Shown here piece by piece: positions 1-11,089 of a DNA stretch of 64,000 bases; the first letter of the stretch is position 1; every line of letters starts with the position of its first letter. The DNA comes from Linanthus parryae. Lineage: Eukaryota > Streptophyta > Magnoliopsida > Ericales > Polemoniaceae. Made by a program: the position numbers and the translations under genes. The stretch is from the NCBI GenBank assembly GCA_023055425.1, contig JALGPY010000001.1:136301368-136365367 (forward strand), read 5' to 3'. The notes beneath the pieces were generated by a model. The model was not told the DNA's origin. It was given only the letters and a program-made list of their open reading frames with translations, and ran no database searches.

Positions 1-159
1 AACAACACGTTGTCATATAAATTCCTGCCACTACTAGGAGCTTACCCTAAAGTTATATTACATAATCTCTTGCCATCTCTTGCTAAATGTTATTAATGCA
101 CACAGAGAATTGTCAATGTAGGATACATTTTATACTCCAAACATTTATTTCTCTTTGTA

Positions 160-540
160 AAGGGAGATTCCCCAGTTCAATGGGAAGTCACTCAGCCATA
201 CACGATTGACTACAAAGAATAAGCAAAAGGGGAATTTACCTCCAATTATTCAGGCAGAGTCAGTATACATAGAAATCACGGTCGCGGAAACCATCGGAAT
301 ATCAGATGCATCTGTTAGTACGGCATCACAACCAGATCAGCGAATGAGCTGATAGAAACTGAACAAGTTCTATGATCGTCGTAAAATAACAAAAAAAAAA
401 ATGTACACGAAATCAAGATCACACCTTGGGAGAGATCAGAGGCCGCTGAATCATGTAATAGGTTGTAACGAACACTCGGCTGCTTGGGGCATTTGCAATG
501 GAAGGGCAATTCAGCTTCGGTCAAAGCAGGGACGGTCGAG
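160..540 (-). pseudogene. Partial duplicate of the 14.8-15.1 kb gene (exon 2/3 region)
   Basis: Read on the minus strand, this stretch matches 14,780-15,090 over the regions of exons 2 and 3 of the candidate gene there and over the sequence around them. Shared blocks include GAATTGCCC, ACATGATTCA, the GTACTAACAG acceptor region and GGAGGTAAATT. In this copy the exon 2 acceptor reads GACCG instead of GACAG. Exon 2 carries an insertion, and exon 3 has diverged to an early stop. No counterpart of exon 1 is visible to the right. I infer a non-functional partial duplicate. The frame is open across 315-524, but I see no independent reason to call it a gene. Confidence 0.45.
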
Positions 541-2219
541 AGTAGATCTGTAGGAAGGGTACGGATTTGCTCAAGTAAGAATCATAGGTTCTTATGCAGT
601 TGTAATCCAATGAAATAAAGTAAGCCACGTTGTCCCCGAGAATAGTATTAGTACTCCATACAGGTTTGAATTTGCTCATGTTATAATCCATACAGTTTCT
701 ATAGAGTCCTTATTTTCATTAAAAAAAGAGAGTCCTTATCGAACGCTCCATGATAAGCCACGTATAAGTCATGGTTGACCAAAAATGTAGCAATTACCCA
801 CACAATTTTCACTCCCCCTACCATGTTCATCAATAAGGTCAAGGGCGGAGTGATGCACATACATGCCCAACTCAACTCTATTGTAATGCAAAGGTTTTGT
901 CGGAAGTTTTCCTTGGCCCAACATGTTCAGGTTGGAGACTAGAAGTTGCTCGAGAAACCCAATTCAATACTTAAATCCTAATTAAAGAAAATTGAAACTT
1001 TCGAACATTTGTTCGGTTTATAATTTTAGTGGTCGGAAACGTAAAAGTACGTGCAACGTCTATATGGGTTTACATGCCTATGCCATGTAAGATATACAAG
1101 GCTCAATCAGATCACCGCAAAGTAGGCGATTACATCCCTCCACATCTTTGCTATGTTGAAGTATGTCGCTAAGTCGACACGGGGCACAAGGCCCCGCCCG
1201 CCCTGCCTCGGGTCGCTAGACAAGATCCGAAGCAGAGTCACCATGTCATTGCCGGGTCGGGCGGGTTCAACCCGTTTATAAGTGGGTTCACTTATTTAAT
1301 GAGTCAAAGCCGCTCTACCCGTTTCACCATATGAGTGTTCTTGGGTGGGTCATAAGCGGGTCAACCCGTGTTCACCACTAAACCAAGGATCACCAAATTC
1401 TAAAAAAAAACAATTCCAGAATATCACTATTAAGATACCCAGATCAAAATTTGAGTATCTTCATAGATCGATTTCTTCCATACACCCTCCAGATTATTTT
1501 AATTCTACACCCGTTTTTCAAAAGTGTGGAGTAAAAACATTTAATGTTCATCAAACCCACATGGTTCCATGATCCGACTTTCGGAAAATGCACAAAACGA
1601 GCAATGCGAGATAACCCAGACAGAAAAAACAAACAAAACCGTAGAAGATAAAGGAGAGACACTGACCCATTAACGGATCTGGTGAACGATCGAAGGGGGA
1701 GGTCGTCGTCGTACGATTCAGCAAACCGCCGGATCTAGATCTGGGCTCTGATTTTCAAACACAGTCGAGGCGGGAGGTGACAAGTGAGTGCATAAAACGG
1801 TATCTATCGTGGGTCGATTATCAAACACAGCAGCTTGAAATGGACTAATTTGACAGGTGCTTGAGATTGAGACAGGATCTCGTGTGGAAGCAGATCCGTC
1901 ACTAGATCACTTCAGGATGGACGTCGCCCATCTTCTCCGTCACTCGAGGATGCAAGTCTTGGTTGAGTCAGAAGTGATAGAGCCATAGAGCCGAAGAAAT
2001 GGGGCAGTGTCCTTGTTTTTATTGCTAACACGGGGGGAGTTAGAGACCCAACCTCTCAAAAGACGTTAATACCCTCCCCTCAATAATGCACTCCCTTCTC
2101 ATCTCTCTCTCTCGTCCAAATGATGGGTTAGAACTTATTATTTTTTATTCTTTTTCTTTCCTCAAAAAAAAATTATTTTTTATTTACAGGATAACTAGCA
2201 CCGTCAAGGACGAACATTT
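541..2219. other. Intergenic, no recognisable gene
   Basis: No coding signal or known element is recognisable. The stretch at 1,160-1,390 is richer in G+C and repeats GGGTC/GACCC and CGGGTT/AACCCG words. Short open frames near 1,345-1,662 occur on both strands and look like chance. The part at 1,650-2,040 is moderately GC-rich and could be a degraded gene edge, but nothing in it is identifiable. Confidence 0.5.
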
Positions 2220-2306
2220 GTTTTGAAACCACTGCGGTTTTTCTCTCTCTGGAATTTCTCTCTAGACAGAGGTGAGGGTTCCCGAGTGTAGATTAAATAT
2301 GTTGAG

Positions 2307-3300
2307 ATGGAACATGAAGGTTGGATTGAAAAGATCCATCTTTCTAATGAAGAAAAAGCAGAGGTTGTGATTCATAGAGAAGTATGCAAAAAAGCAAGAG
2401 AGGATTGGAAGCTCTGTCTGGCAGGCAAATTTGTGGGTAATGCAAAAGTGGATGTGCAAGGGATGAAGGAGTTGTTTTGAAGGTTATGGTGTCCAGACGA
2501 TGATCTGAAAATCATGGATGAAGGCCCTAACAAATTTATTTTCAGATTCAGTAACAAGTCGACTCTGGAGAAAGCGAAGTACGGCGGCCCATGGAGTTTT
2601 GACAACCAGTTGCTGCTTCTCAAAGACTGGGATATTCATGCACCACAAGGAGATAATAACTTCAACGATCTGTGGGTGTGGATCCAAATAAGAGGGTTAC
2701 CACTACACCTCATCCACGAGTATGTGGGAACTCTGATTGTAGCGTTGATTGGAGAGGTTGACAAGTAACAGATGCATTAGAGCCCGTACTCGGATTAAGA
2801 CTTACAAAACGCTGCGAAGGAGGGCGTTTGTTCGTACCGAGGAGGGTGAACAAGTTTGGGTAAATCTCTCTTATGAGAGGCTCCCAAGTGTATGTGACTG
2901 GTGTGGTAGAATAGACCATAGAGCCAGTGATTGCCTTAGAAGAGAGGCAATGATTCAGAAGGAACAGAATCCAGAGTTTGGGTCTTGGATCCTAGGGAAG
3001 CAAGTTGGAAAACGAAGAACTACTGGCCATGATGGGCGCGCCGGGAAACGCCGGTCCGACGAGGGGCATCCGAGTAATTTCCCGAGTGAAAAGTCAACTG
3101 TGGATAAGTATGGCATGGGTAAATCAAAGATCTTTGATAAGAATCAAGGTAGGAAGTGGTTTTCTAAATCCTTATCAAATCCCCCAAGTCTAGGAGGCGA
3201 ATCTTCAAGAAAGGTCTGGAACCAATCTTCTTTCCCTAAGTTGGGATTTACTCCACAATCAGTGGATAAACCAAACTTTGACATTAGCACATTAAACTAG
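2307..3300 (+). pseudogene. LINE ORF1 (DUF4283-like plus CCHC knuckle), broken
   Basis: ORF1 proteins of plant L1 elements bind the element RNA. From the ATG at 2,307 the frame runs through a DUF4283-like region (LAGKFVGNAKV, then KYGGPWSFDNQLLLLKDWD and VWIQIRGLPLHLIHEYVG). An in-frame TGA interrupts it at about 2,478, after KELF. A frameshift near 2,765 moves the rest into the next frame, which carries RRRAFVRTEEGEQVWV and the zinc knuckle CDWCGRIDHRASDC (Cx2Cx4Hx4C, about 2,899-2,940). The tail is basic and low in complexity. The ORF1 at 27.9 kb shows the same order. The family is certain and the function is lost. Confidence 0.88.
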
Positions 3301-3672
3301 ATTGCCCTACCAAAGGGAATTAAATTTAATGCGGGAAAGGAAGGAAAAAGGAAAATGGTGAATCTGAAGGATCGAGCACGCAACAAAGGAGAAGGAGAAG
3401 GAGAAAGAGAAGGAGGAGGACTCAAATGGCAAGAGAAAGCCAACTGGGCAACTAATCCTCACTGTGACCGATTCTGGGCTCGTTACGGGTGGAGGAAAAC
3501 GGAGTTGCATAGGCAATGAAGAAGAGAAAGACTCTGATCCCAATGCAGAGGTCCAAATTCTACACCAAGATCCAAGAAATGGTGAAGAAGAAGTAAATGA
3601 AGGCATGGAACGGGAGAACAACACTACACCTAATCTAGAGGCGGAGGCTGCGATGCAGCCCCGCCTAGAGCA

Positions 3673-4629
3673 ATGAGTGCCCTAAGTTGGAACGTGCGGG
3701 GGCTTGGAAACCCCCGTAACGTTCTAGCCCTTCGCGATTCCGTAAAGGAGAGACGTCCCAATCTAGTATTTCTTATGGAAACTAGGTTGTTTGCTCATGA
3801 AATGGAAGTGGTGCAAAAACATGTGGGGTATGCAAATGGATATTTTGTGGACTCCGTTGGACGTGGAGGCGGGCTTGCATTACCGTGGGATGATAAAACC
3901 AAAGTAAAGTCGATAGTCCGCTCTATCCGTTACATCCATTGTATTGTCCGAATGGAAAATGATGAAGAGGATTGGTTTTTTACCGGATTTTATGGAGATC
4001 CGGAAAGAAGTGAACGGCAACATTCTTGGAATCTCCTTCGACGACTAAAACCTAGCGGAGATGCTCCGTGGTGCGTTATGGGAGATTTTAACGAAGTTCT
4101 TACGCAACAAGAGAAGGACGGGAGGGGGGGAGAGATGTTACGTGGGCTCAATCTAGTCTCTTTCGAGAAGATCTCCACGATTGTGACCTTAAAGATTCGG
4201 GTTTCAATGGTACCCCATTTACATGGAGTAACAACCATGAAGACAACTCTATTATCAGGGAGCGACTAGATCGAGTAGTTGCAAACCTGGGTTGGAGATG
4301 GCGTTTCGGCAATGCTCGTGTTAATCATCTTGTTACGGGGACGTCGGACCACTATCCTATTGAGAACAACGACTCAAACATGGAAGGTTTGAAAAGATTC
4401 TTTTTTAAAGCTGCATGGCTCCATAACGGGGGGCCGTGATGACACGGTTTAGAAGTTTTGGGCCAACGGTCAAGGAAATTAAAGAGAAGCTCCAGATTTG
4501 TGTAGGAGGTCTAAGGGACTGGGCCAAAAGCAGATTTGGGAACGTAAAGAAACAAATTAGAGAACTGAAGAGGAAGATCGACAGGCTAGATCGACAAAAA
4601 GAGAGTACGAGTATTGCTGTCAGACCCCG
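3673..4629 (+). pseudogene. LINE ORF2, endonuclease part
   Basis: This is the N-terminus of ORF2, an apurinic-type endonuclease that nicks the target. It opens with LSWNVRGLGNPRN and continues through FLMETRLF, GGGLALPW and FYGDPERSERQHSWNLLRR to WCVMGDFNEV, where the D and N are active-site positions. A frameshift near 4,170 is needed to reach DSGFNGTPFTWSN, RERLDRVV and the terminal GTSDHYPI motif (about 4,345-4,365). A basic linker follows (FKAAWLHNGG, then the frame at 4,436-4,629), into which the solo LTR is inserted. The domain order matches plant L1 ORF2. Stops near 4,437 confirm decay. Confidence 0.88.
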
Positions 4630-5825
4630 AGTTTATGAATTATTTTAAAATACTATTTTTCAGCATTATGTGTTTGATGGCAATTTGTATGTGACATTTT
4701 ACCTTTTAACTGAAATATATGTGAGTTGAATAAAATGAAATTTTGGTGAACTCATGTGAAGTTTGTTACAAAACCTTGTGAAAAATAATGAATGGAGTAT
4801 AATCTTTATCTATTCACATGAACCATGAAGTCTCCATGCATGCATAAAATTGTTAATATATACTACATATAGTTTGTATATCTATGCAATCATGCTTAGT
4901 CACCCAAAGTAACTTTTCATGTTGGATGATTATCTATTATAGCTGATAGTGCTACGTGTCATTTGGTGGGTATGTCTTTCCGTCCAGCAAGTTACTCCAT
5001 CTAATCTTAGTCACAATTGGCCTTTAAAAGGAAAGAGAAAATATAAGCAAATGAATGTGATTTGTTAGACTTTTAGTTGAAGAAAGAAAAGTAATGAGTA
5101 TGGCTCTTGCTTAAGATGTCGTGTTTAGCTAAGAGGAAGCATGTTTCTACTGTTTTTGCATGGAGCATTTTAATTTCCAGTCCGAGATCATATACTTTAG
5201 AAGCTTAGTTTCGTCCTCTGGTCAAGGGTCAGTGGGTGGATTTAGAGAGCATCAAGTTGAATCTTTGAAAGAGGTAGGGGAAATTTAATTTGTAAATTTC
5301 TGCAGTTACAGTCTATACCTGTTTATACTGTTGGTGTGAATTTTATAGCTTTCTAGCTATATATTGACTGCCTCGTGATTGTTATATTATGTTGTTTGTC
5401 TATTTGGTGCCGCATGTTGATTTGTAATAACTGGATGTGTGCTAAGTAGATTTTAGGTTTCTACGCCAGTGGTTAGGCGGTACCTGCTGGGCTGTTTGGC
5501 TCACCCCTCTGTTTTACAGGTTGACCCGGAGCGCGACTGGATCGCGGAGTAGTTGCTAAAAATTGTATTTTTAGTTAAAACTGTTGTTTTTAGCTGTTAT
5601 TAGTTGATTGTTGTAATAAATATTTTTACTAGATTATTTATTAAAAGTGTCATTTTTTGACGAAATTAGTCACGTACCAGATTTTCTGAAATTTTGTTGA
5701 AAATGTTATTCTGGAGGACTGTGTGTCCTGCTGGTTGAGTTATGGACGTCTGAAAGTGTCAGACGGATTGTGATTTATATCGAATAATCGATGTTTTTGT
5801 ATTAAAATTGTGACGGGTCGTCACA
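4618..5825. mobile_element. Solo LTR inserted in LINE ORF2, 1.2 kb
   Basis: This non-coding block starts TGTCAGACCC and ends GGGTCGTCACA, the imperfect inverted ends of an LTR. The flanks ATTGC (4,613-4,617) and ATTGT (5,826-5,830) are a 5-bp target duplication with one mismatch. Removing the block restores the ORF2 frame across the junction (LDRQKESTSI joins AQRRKARREL). It has no internal coding region, so it is a solo LTR left by LTR-LTR recombination. Around 5,463-5,489 it shares CAGTGGTTAGGCGGTACC with the LTRs at 57.6 and 58.5 kb. The end sequence and length suit a Ty3/gypsy LTR, but the lineage is inferred. Confidence 0.85.
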
Positions 5826-5830
5826 ATTGT

Positions 5831-8530
5831 TGCCCAGAGGAGGAAAGCTAGAAGGGAACTTTCGGACCTGCTAGTCAAAGAAGAGAAGATATGGCAGCAA
5901 AGGTCGCGTGTACAATGGTTACAAAGCGGAGACAAGAACACAGCCTTTTTCCACAGAAAGGCAACGGCTATAAGAGCACGAAACTCGATCAAAGGCATTG
6001 AAGACAAGGACGGAAATTGGAAGACAGAGGATGAGGAGATCATAGGATCTCTTACACAATATTTCGAAGACATCTTTGAATCCACTAATCCATCAGACGA
6101 GGCAGTGGATAGAATCATTAATTTATCACAGAGGGGATCAACACTGAGCAGCGAGAGTTTATGGAATCCCCTTAAACGATCAAAGAAGTGGAAAAGAGTC
6201 TTGCGCAAATGGGGCCTTTGAAAGCCCCAGGTGTGGATGGTTTCCCGTCAATATTTTATCAAAGATATTGGCCCATTGTGGGAAACGAAGTTGGAGCTTG
6301 TGTTTTGCAAATCTTAAACAGAGAACGAAGTGCAGCAGACTTCAATCATACCTTGCCTGCCCTCATTCCGAAGATGAAACAGGTCAGAAAGCCTTCCGAT
6401 CTTCGTCCTATTAGCCTATGTACAGTTATTTATAAATTGGTCTCTAAAACGATGGCTAATAGGTTAAAAAGAATACTTCCCTACATTATTTCGGAAAGCC
6501 AAAGTGCTTTCGTACCCGGAAGATTAATTTCGGACAACGTGATTACAGCCTTTGAAATGCTTCATAGTATGAGGACAAGAATCAAAGGGAAAGAAGACTA
6601 TATGGCACTCAAAATGGATATTAGCAAGGCTTACGACCGGGTGGAGTGGTCGTTCCTTACTAAAACCATGTCTAAATTGGGTTTTGGGCCGAAATGCATT
6701 AATCTCGTTCTTAATTGCATTTCTACACTAAATTTTCTTTCTCTTTTAAGGGACAGATTGTTGGTAGTTTAGTGCCCAAGCTGGGGCTTCGTCAGGGATG
6801 TCCCATCTCACCATATCTGTTTTTATTTTGTGGCGAAGTTCTCTCCCGTGCTCTCACGTCAGCTATGTCTAGTAGTATTATTACAGGGATTGCTGCGTCA
6901 CGAGGGGGTCCTAGAGTCTCCCACCTATTTTTTGCGGACGACAGCATCATCTTTACAAAAGCAGATGCTACAGAAGCTCAAAACCTAGCATCTATTCTAC
7001 ACGACTACGAAAGGGAAACTGGCCAACAAATTAACCTTGAAAAATCTTCGGCCGTCTTCTCAAGTAATGTTTCAACCGATGAAAGCAAGAAGCTTAGCGA
7101 GATGTGTGGAGTTCGGTTGGACCTGATCCATGACAGATACCTTGGCCTCCCAACGGAGATGGGTAAGAAGAAGATGACGAGGTTTCAGAACCTGTTGGAT
7201 CGAACTCAAGATAAACTAAAAAACTGGAAGGAAAGATTCTTATCACCTGCTGGTAAGGAGGTCCCTCTAAAAGCTGTTGTGGAGTCTACTCCAACGTATG
7301 CTATGGGCTGCTTCAAGTTGCCAACGACCCTCTGTGAAAAATTGGAAGCTGAAATGGCACGTTTCTGGTGGGGATCTGACAGTTCGAAAAAGAAAATTAG
7401 CTGGATTTCATGGCAAAGAATGAAAAGCAGTAAATCCGAAGGGGGTATGGGCTTTCATCATCTACAGGAATTCAATATTGCTATGCTTGGTAAACAGTAC
7501 TGGCGTATTCTCAATGATCCACATCTCTTACATGCCAGAATTCTCCGCCACAAGTACTTCAAGGAAACGGGAATATTAAGAGCAGAATTAAAACAAAACA
7601 GTTCGTACCTTTGGAGGAGTATCATGGCCAGTAAGAAACTGGTGCAGCGGATGTCGGTGGTGATTGGGAAACGACGAAAAATTAGATGCTTTCAGGGATC
7701 CGTGGTTGTTTCGACCCAATCTCTTCAAGCCTTTCTCTCCTGCTCCGATGGGTTCTCCAATCAAGGTAGCAGACCTCATAACAGAAAATAGAGAGTGGGA
7801 TGAGGAAAAGTTAAATTCTTTATTTTACGAAGATGCAGATGAAATAAGAAGAGTGGCCATACCGAGCTTAAACGTCCCAGATAGACTTATCTGGTACTAT
7901 TCTGACAATGGGTCTTACACGGTGAAAACTGGGTACCAGCTATTGTGCAATCAAGAACAACAAAGGGCCACCTTTCATACTGGTAGTACTTCGAATCCAA
8001 TCCCAGACTGGTGGAGTTCCTTTTGGAAGCTGAAACTTCCAAAGAAGACTTTGTTCCCAATCTGGAGAGCCCTCAACAGAGGACTTCCGGTTCGAGAAAA
8101 CTTAACCCACCAAGGGGTCATAACAGATGTTTGGTGTCCGATCTGCAGAACAGCGAAGGAGACAGAGACCCATATCTTTATGTATTGCAAAGTCGCGAGC
8201 AAATGCTGGAACTCCATGTTTGATCAAACCTTTGTGGATTCAATACAAGCAGATCTACAGGTCTGATTTCCTCAAGCCTTTCTCAAAGCAAATCCTTCAA
8301 ATCGGAAAGTAACGGTTCTTTTGAATCTGGAATTTATGGAAGAATAGAAACGCTTCAGTGTTCAACGATGTTAAGAAGGAACCAGAAGTTACCTGGATGA
8401 GGTGGAAAGAATCATGCAAGGTCAAAGTGATGATGTTCAGGCTCAGACAATACCCCCACCGACGACCATTCCAAGGAAGCCGCCGGAAGGGTGGGTCATT
8501 GTTAGTTCCGACGCCGCCTAGAACCCTAGC
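5831..8530 (+). pseudogene. LINE ORF2, RT, zf-RVT and truncated RNase H
   Basis: This continues ORF2 after the solo LTR. The linker reads QWLQSGDKNTAFFHRKA. Reverse transcriptase runs from about 6,200 to 7,060 with PLKAPGVDGFPSIFYQ, DLRPISLCTVIYKL, SQSAFVPGRLISDN, MDISKAYDRVEW and the catalytic HLFFADDSIIF (about 6,927-6,960). A frameshift near 6,735 and another near 7,670 break the frame. The C-terminal part has FWWGSDSSKKKISWISW, then the zf-RVT region WKLKLPKKTLFPIWRALNRG and CPICRTAKETETHIFMYC. After a further shift near 8,266, the start of RNase H (PPEGWVIVSSDAA) ends abruptly near 8,530. The family assignment is secure and the protein is non-functional. Confidence 0.9.
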
Positions 8531-8807
8531 AAGATCAACATGAATATGATGAAGAATGAAGAAAAGAAACATAATATAACTTAGGGTTTCCCTACGAGTT
8601 TGATGATAGATTGTAACGTTGACGAAACAACCAATCATAATAAATACGGCGCACTACGCACAAACTGGAGTTTTACAATAGCTTAAACTATCAAACTTTC
8701 CTACAACAAAATAGAGAGATTAGGCAAATTATTAAAAGCATGTTTAAGTCAAGGGTATTTTTTCACATATTATAAAAAAATAAGAAACATTTAAAGTGAA
8801 AAACAAT

Positions 8808-8889
8808 TTTGGGCTAACTCAGTGGTTGAGCATCTGAAGCCCATTCATGAGATCTCAGATTCGAGCCCGACAAGATGTAAAATTTCTCA

Positions 8890-8943
<54 letters not shown>
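8808..8943 (+). mobile_element. tRNA-derived SINE with (AAT)n tail
   Basis: The segment begins GGGCTAACTCAGTGGTTGAG, which fits a Pol III A box. About 35 bases later it has AGATTCGAGCCC, which fits a B box. It ends in roughly 18 AAT units (8,890-8,942). An A box and B box in tRNA-like spacing followed by a simple A-rich repeat is the layout of a plant SINE. No clear target-site duplication was found, so the boundaries are approximate. Confidence 0.65.
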
Positions 8944-8954
8944 TAAACATCAAT

Positions 8955-9212
8955 AAGTCTTTCACTCTTTCTAGTAGTGAGATCACAAATGGGCCTCAAG
9001 TCAAACAAACACTAAGTACTAACAAGACTAACATGAGACCAATCAACAAGCATAATAGCACAACAGTAAAATAAGCATCTCTCCTTTTTAGTAGTAGAGG
9101 TAGTAGAGGTCACAAGTGGGCCTCAAGTCAAACAAACACGAAGTACTAACAAGACTACCATCAGACCAATCAACAAGCATAGTAGCACAATAGTACAATA
9201 AACATTTGTCTT
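8955..9212. repeat. Imperfect tandem duplication, two units of about 110-120 bp
   Basis: Two adjacent copies share TGGGCCTCAAGTCAAACAAA, AAGTACTAACAAGACTA and AGACCAATCAACAAGCATA. The first unit runs from about 8,959 to 9,075 and the second from about 9,078 to 9,205. The second unit carries a small extra AGTAGAGGT repeat. No coding content is seen. Confidence 0.8.
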
Positions 9213-9324
9213 ACTTAGCGTCATTACTTCATTTTTTATTAAAGTTGGTTCTCTCATCTCTCCCTTTTTACAATTCCATTTGATGATAACTATTAACAAC
9301 TAAGACCTAGATAGTAAGTATTAT

Positions 9325-9575
9325 CACAGAACCGTGAGGGTAAACGACGGTTCCGGTGCAGTCTTGGAGACGGAGGCGGCTCCTCATTAGTCTCCTCGCC
9401 ACCGTCGAGCTCCTCGCCCCCCATCATCATCAGGCTCAAAGTCTAGATCAGCTGCGACCATCACGGAACCGTGACGTTAAACGTCGTGCAATCTTGGAGA
9501 CGGTGACGGCACCTCGCCATCATCACCAAGCTTGTAGTCTTGATCGACTACGACATCATCTGCCTGCTCAAAAAT
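9325..9575. repeat. GC-rich tandem duplication (two units of about 130 bp)
   Basis: A unit beginning AACCGTGAGGGTAAACGACG recurs as AACCGTGACGTTAAACGTCG about 130 bp later. Both continue with CAATCTTGGAGACGG or CAGTCTTGGAGACGG, then CCTCGCC and CATCATCA. The two copies stand out from the AT-rich surroundings and contain CG words. An open frame at 9,356-9,688 spans them but has no recognisable domain. Confidence 0.65.
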
Positions 9576-9609
9576 GCCCTCGACCACTTCGGCTGCAACA
9601 TCTACAATG

Positions 9610-9790
9610 TATAAATGAATATTTAGAGTTAATATTGTGGAACAAAACGCAAAGACTACGGGTAAAAGACACTTTCACACCCCTTTAGTTTTATTAAAGG
9701 ACACTTTTACCCCCTTCTAGTTTGGAAAAAAAAACTATTTTCGCCCCTTCGGAGTGCTGAACTTCAAGAAACTTACACCCCATAAACTGT
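9610..9790 (+). repeat. Dispersed repeat shared with 59.3 kb; MITE-like end
   Basis: The stretch from ATGAATATTTAGAGTTAATA through GGGTAAAAGACACTTTCAC to GAACTTCAAGAAACTTA is repeated at 59,315-59,447. From GGGTAAAA it also resembles the terminal inverted repeat of the 16.5-17.1 kb element, including CACCCC, TTTAGTTT and TAGTTTGGAAAA. It looks like a one-ended relic of that MITE family. Confidence 0.6.
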
Positions 9791-10405
9791 GACACAGATA
9801 GTCGGGATCTGCCACAAAAAAAAAAAGTTTTCCGAATAGTCTTGCCCCCCATATTATGCAAAATTTAGGAGTTATCCAATGATGTAATAAACCTTTTGCA
9901 TTATATGAGGTCTTAATTTGTCTCCATAACGATTTTCAGTGTCATAACCCGCCCCCGGACTAATGACGCACATCGCACGTCTCCAACCCCTCAAGGGGAA
10001 GCAGAAGAGAAAAACACAATGATTGTCTTCATCATCACAAATATGGAGATCGAACGAATCAAATATGGTTCGAACTATAGATTATAGAGTCAAGATAGCA
10101 CCCACTTGAGGAAGTCAAACGGCACGTAATGTCATTGCGGTCAATTCTATCCTTTCAAATGATATTTGCGCATTATGGTCTCACATGTATTTTATTCGTT
10201 TTTTGGGTGAATTTTTTTGTTTAAAGTATAACTATCAACTTAAGACTTAAACTATACATATAAAGTGAGATAAATTATAACATCATATATTAATAGTAGT
10301 CAGGCGGACGACTTGACCAAACTTGTTAGATTCAGAGAGATTTGACTATGAGAGTAAACAACTGGTACAGTACAAGTGACCCAAAAGTTCCCCTTATTAG
10401 TTCTA
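9791..10405. other. Non-coding, nothing recognised
   Basis: AT-rich sequence with no open frame of interest and no recognisable repeat ends. It lies between the MITE-like relic and the Stowaway-like MITE. Confidence 0.5.
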
Positions 10406-10662
10406 CCACTCCGTCCCATCTCTTTTGCACCATTTGGACTTTTACCACTATTCACTGTGTCACTTTGACCCGATGATTTGGATAGCAAAATTTTGTAATT
10501 TTTAGATAATTTTTGCGAAGTGTTGTAGAGTAACTCTTATTCTACAAGGTCATATAAAAATTATCAAAAAATTGCATTATTTTGCGATCCAAATTACCGG
10601 GTCAAAGTGACCCAGTTACGGGTGAAAAAGTCAAATGGTGCGTTAGAGCTGGGACGGAGTGA
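10406..10662. mobile_element. Stowaway-like MITE, 257 bp
   Basis: The left end CCACTCCGTCCC and right end GGGACGGAGTGA are inverted, flanked on both sides by TA (10,404-10,405 and 10,663-10,664). This is the TA duplication expected of Tc1/mariner-derived Stowaway MITEs. Complementarity extends inward (TTTGACCCG pairs with CGGGTCAAA) and through the centre, so the whole element can fold into a hairpin. It encodes nothing. Confidence 0.75.
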
Positions 10663-11089
10663 TATTTGTTTGCTCCATTTGGGCTAAAAGAGATAATTAT
10701 TCATGAAACACCACGGGTTGGACAAGACTAATGATTTGTTGTCAGTCGGTCTTTTCACTTTTGTAGCCTTCCTATTCCTTCAATTTTCACCTAAATAAGT
10801 ATGCCGATCGCTGTGTTCATGTCTTGTACATCTTTACTATCTTAAAAGAGTGAATGATGGAATATTGATTCCTAAGATGGTTTATTCTAAAAAGACCTCT
10901 CATAAACAAAATTATCATAAAAATACCCCAAATCGACCAAACTTTATTCTTCAAAACAGGACTCCTTGAGATGTCAGTTTTTTTTTTCCTCGCGTTGTTT
11001 AGTCAGGGACTTCGGCTCTTCGAATCCTAGGCAACTTCTATCTCTCACGGTCGTTTATCCCCATCCCTCTGCAATAGGTTGACAATCCC

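Larger units (their letters stand above)
2220..8530 (+). mobile_element. L1-type LINE, decayed, split by a solo LTR
   Basis: This non-LTR retrotransposon has the full plant L1 order: ORF1 with a DUF4283-like region and CCHC knuckle, then ORF2 with endonuclease, reverse transcriptase, zf-RVT and the start of RNase H. Stops and frameshifts break both ORFs. A solo LTR sits in ORF2 at 4,618-5,825. Homology ends abruptly just inside RNase H, near 8,530, with no 3' UTR or poly-A. This is odd, because LINEs normally lose their 5' end. The 5' boundary is approximate and no target-site duplication was found. It is the same family as the LINE at 27.8-33.3 kb. Confidence 0.9.

Noticed and set aside
1345..1662. 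Overlapping short frames on both strands
   Set aside because: No domain, no splice context, and both strands are open over the same stretch, as expected by chance.
8890..9205. Regularly repeated units suggesting a CRISPR-like array
   Set aside because: The AAT run is a SINE tail and the following units are a two-copy duplication. There are no spacers of constant length, and the DNA is plant nuclear.
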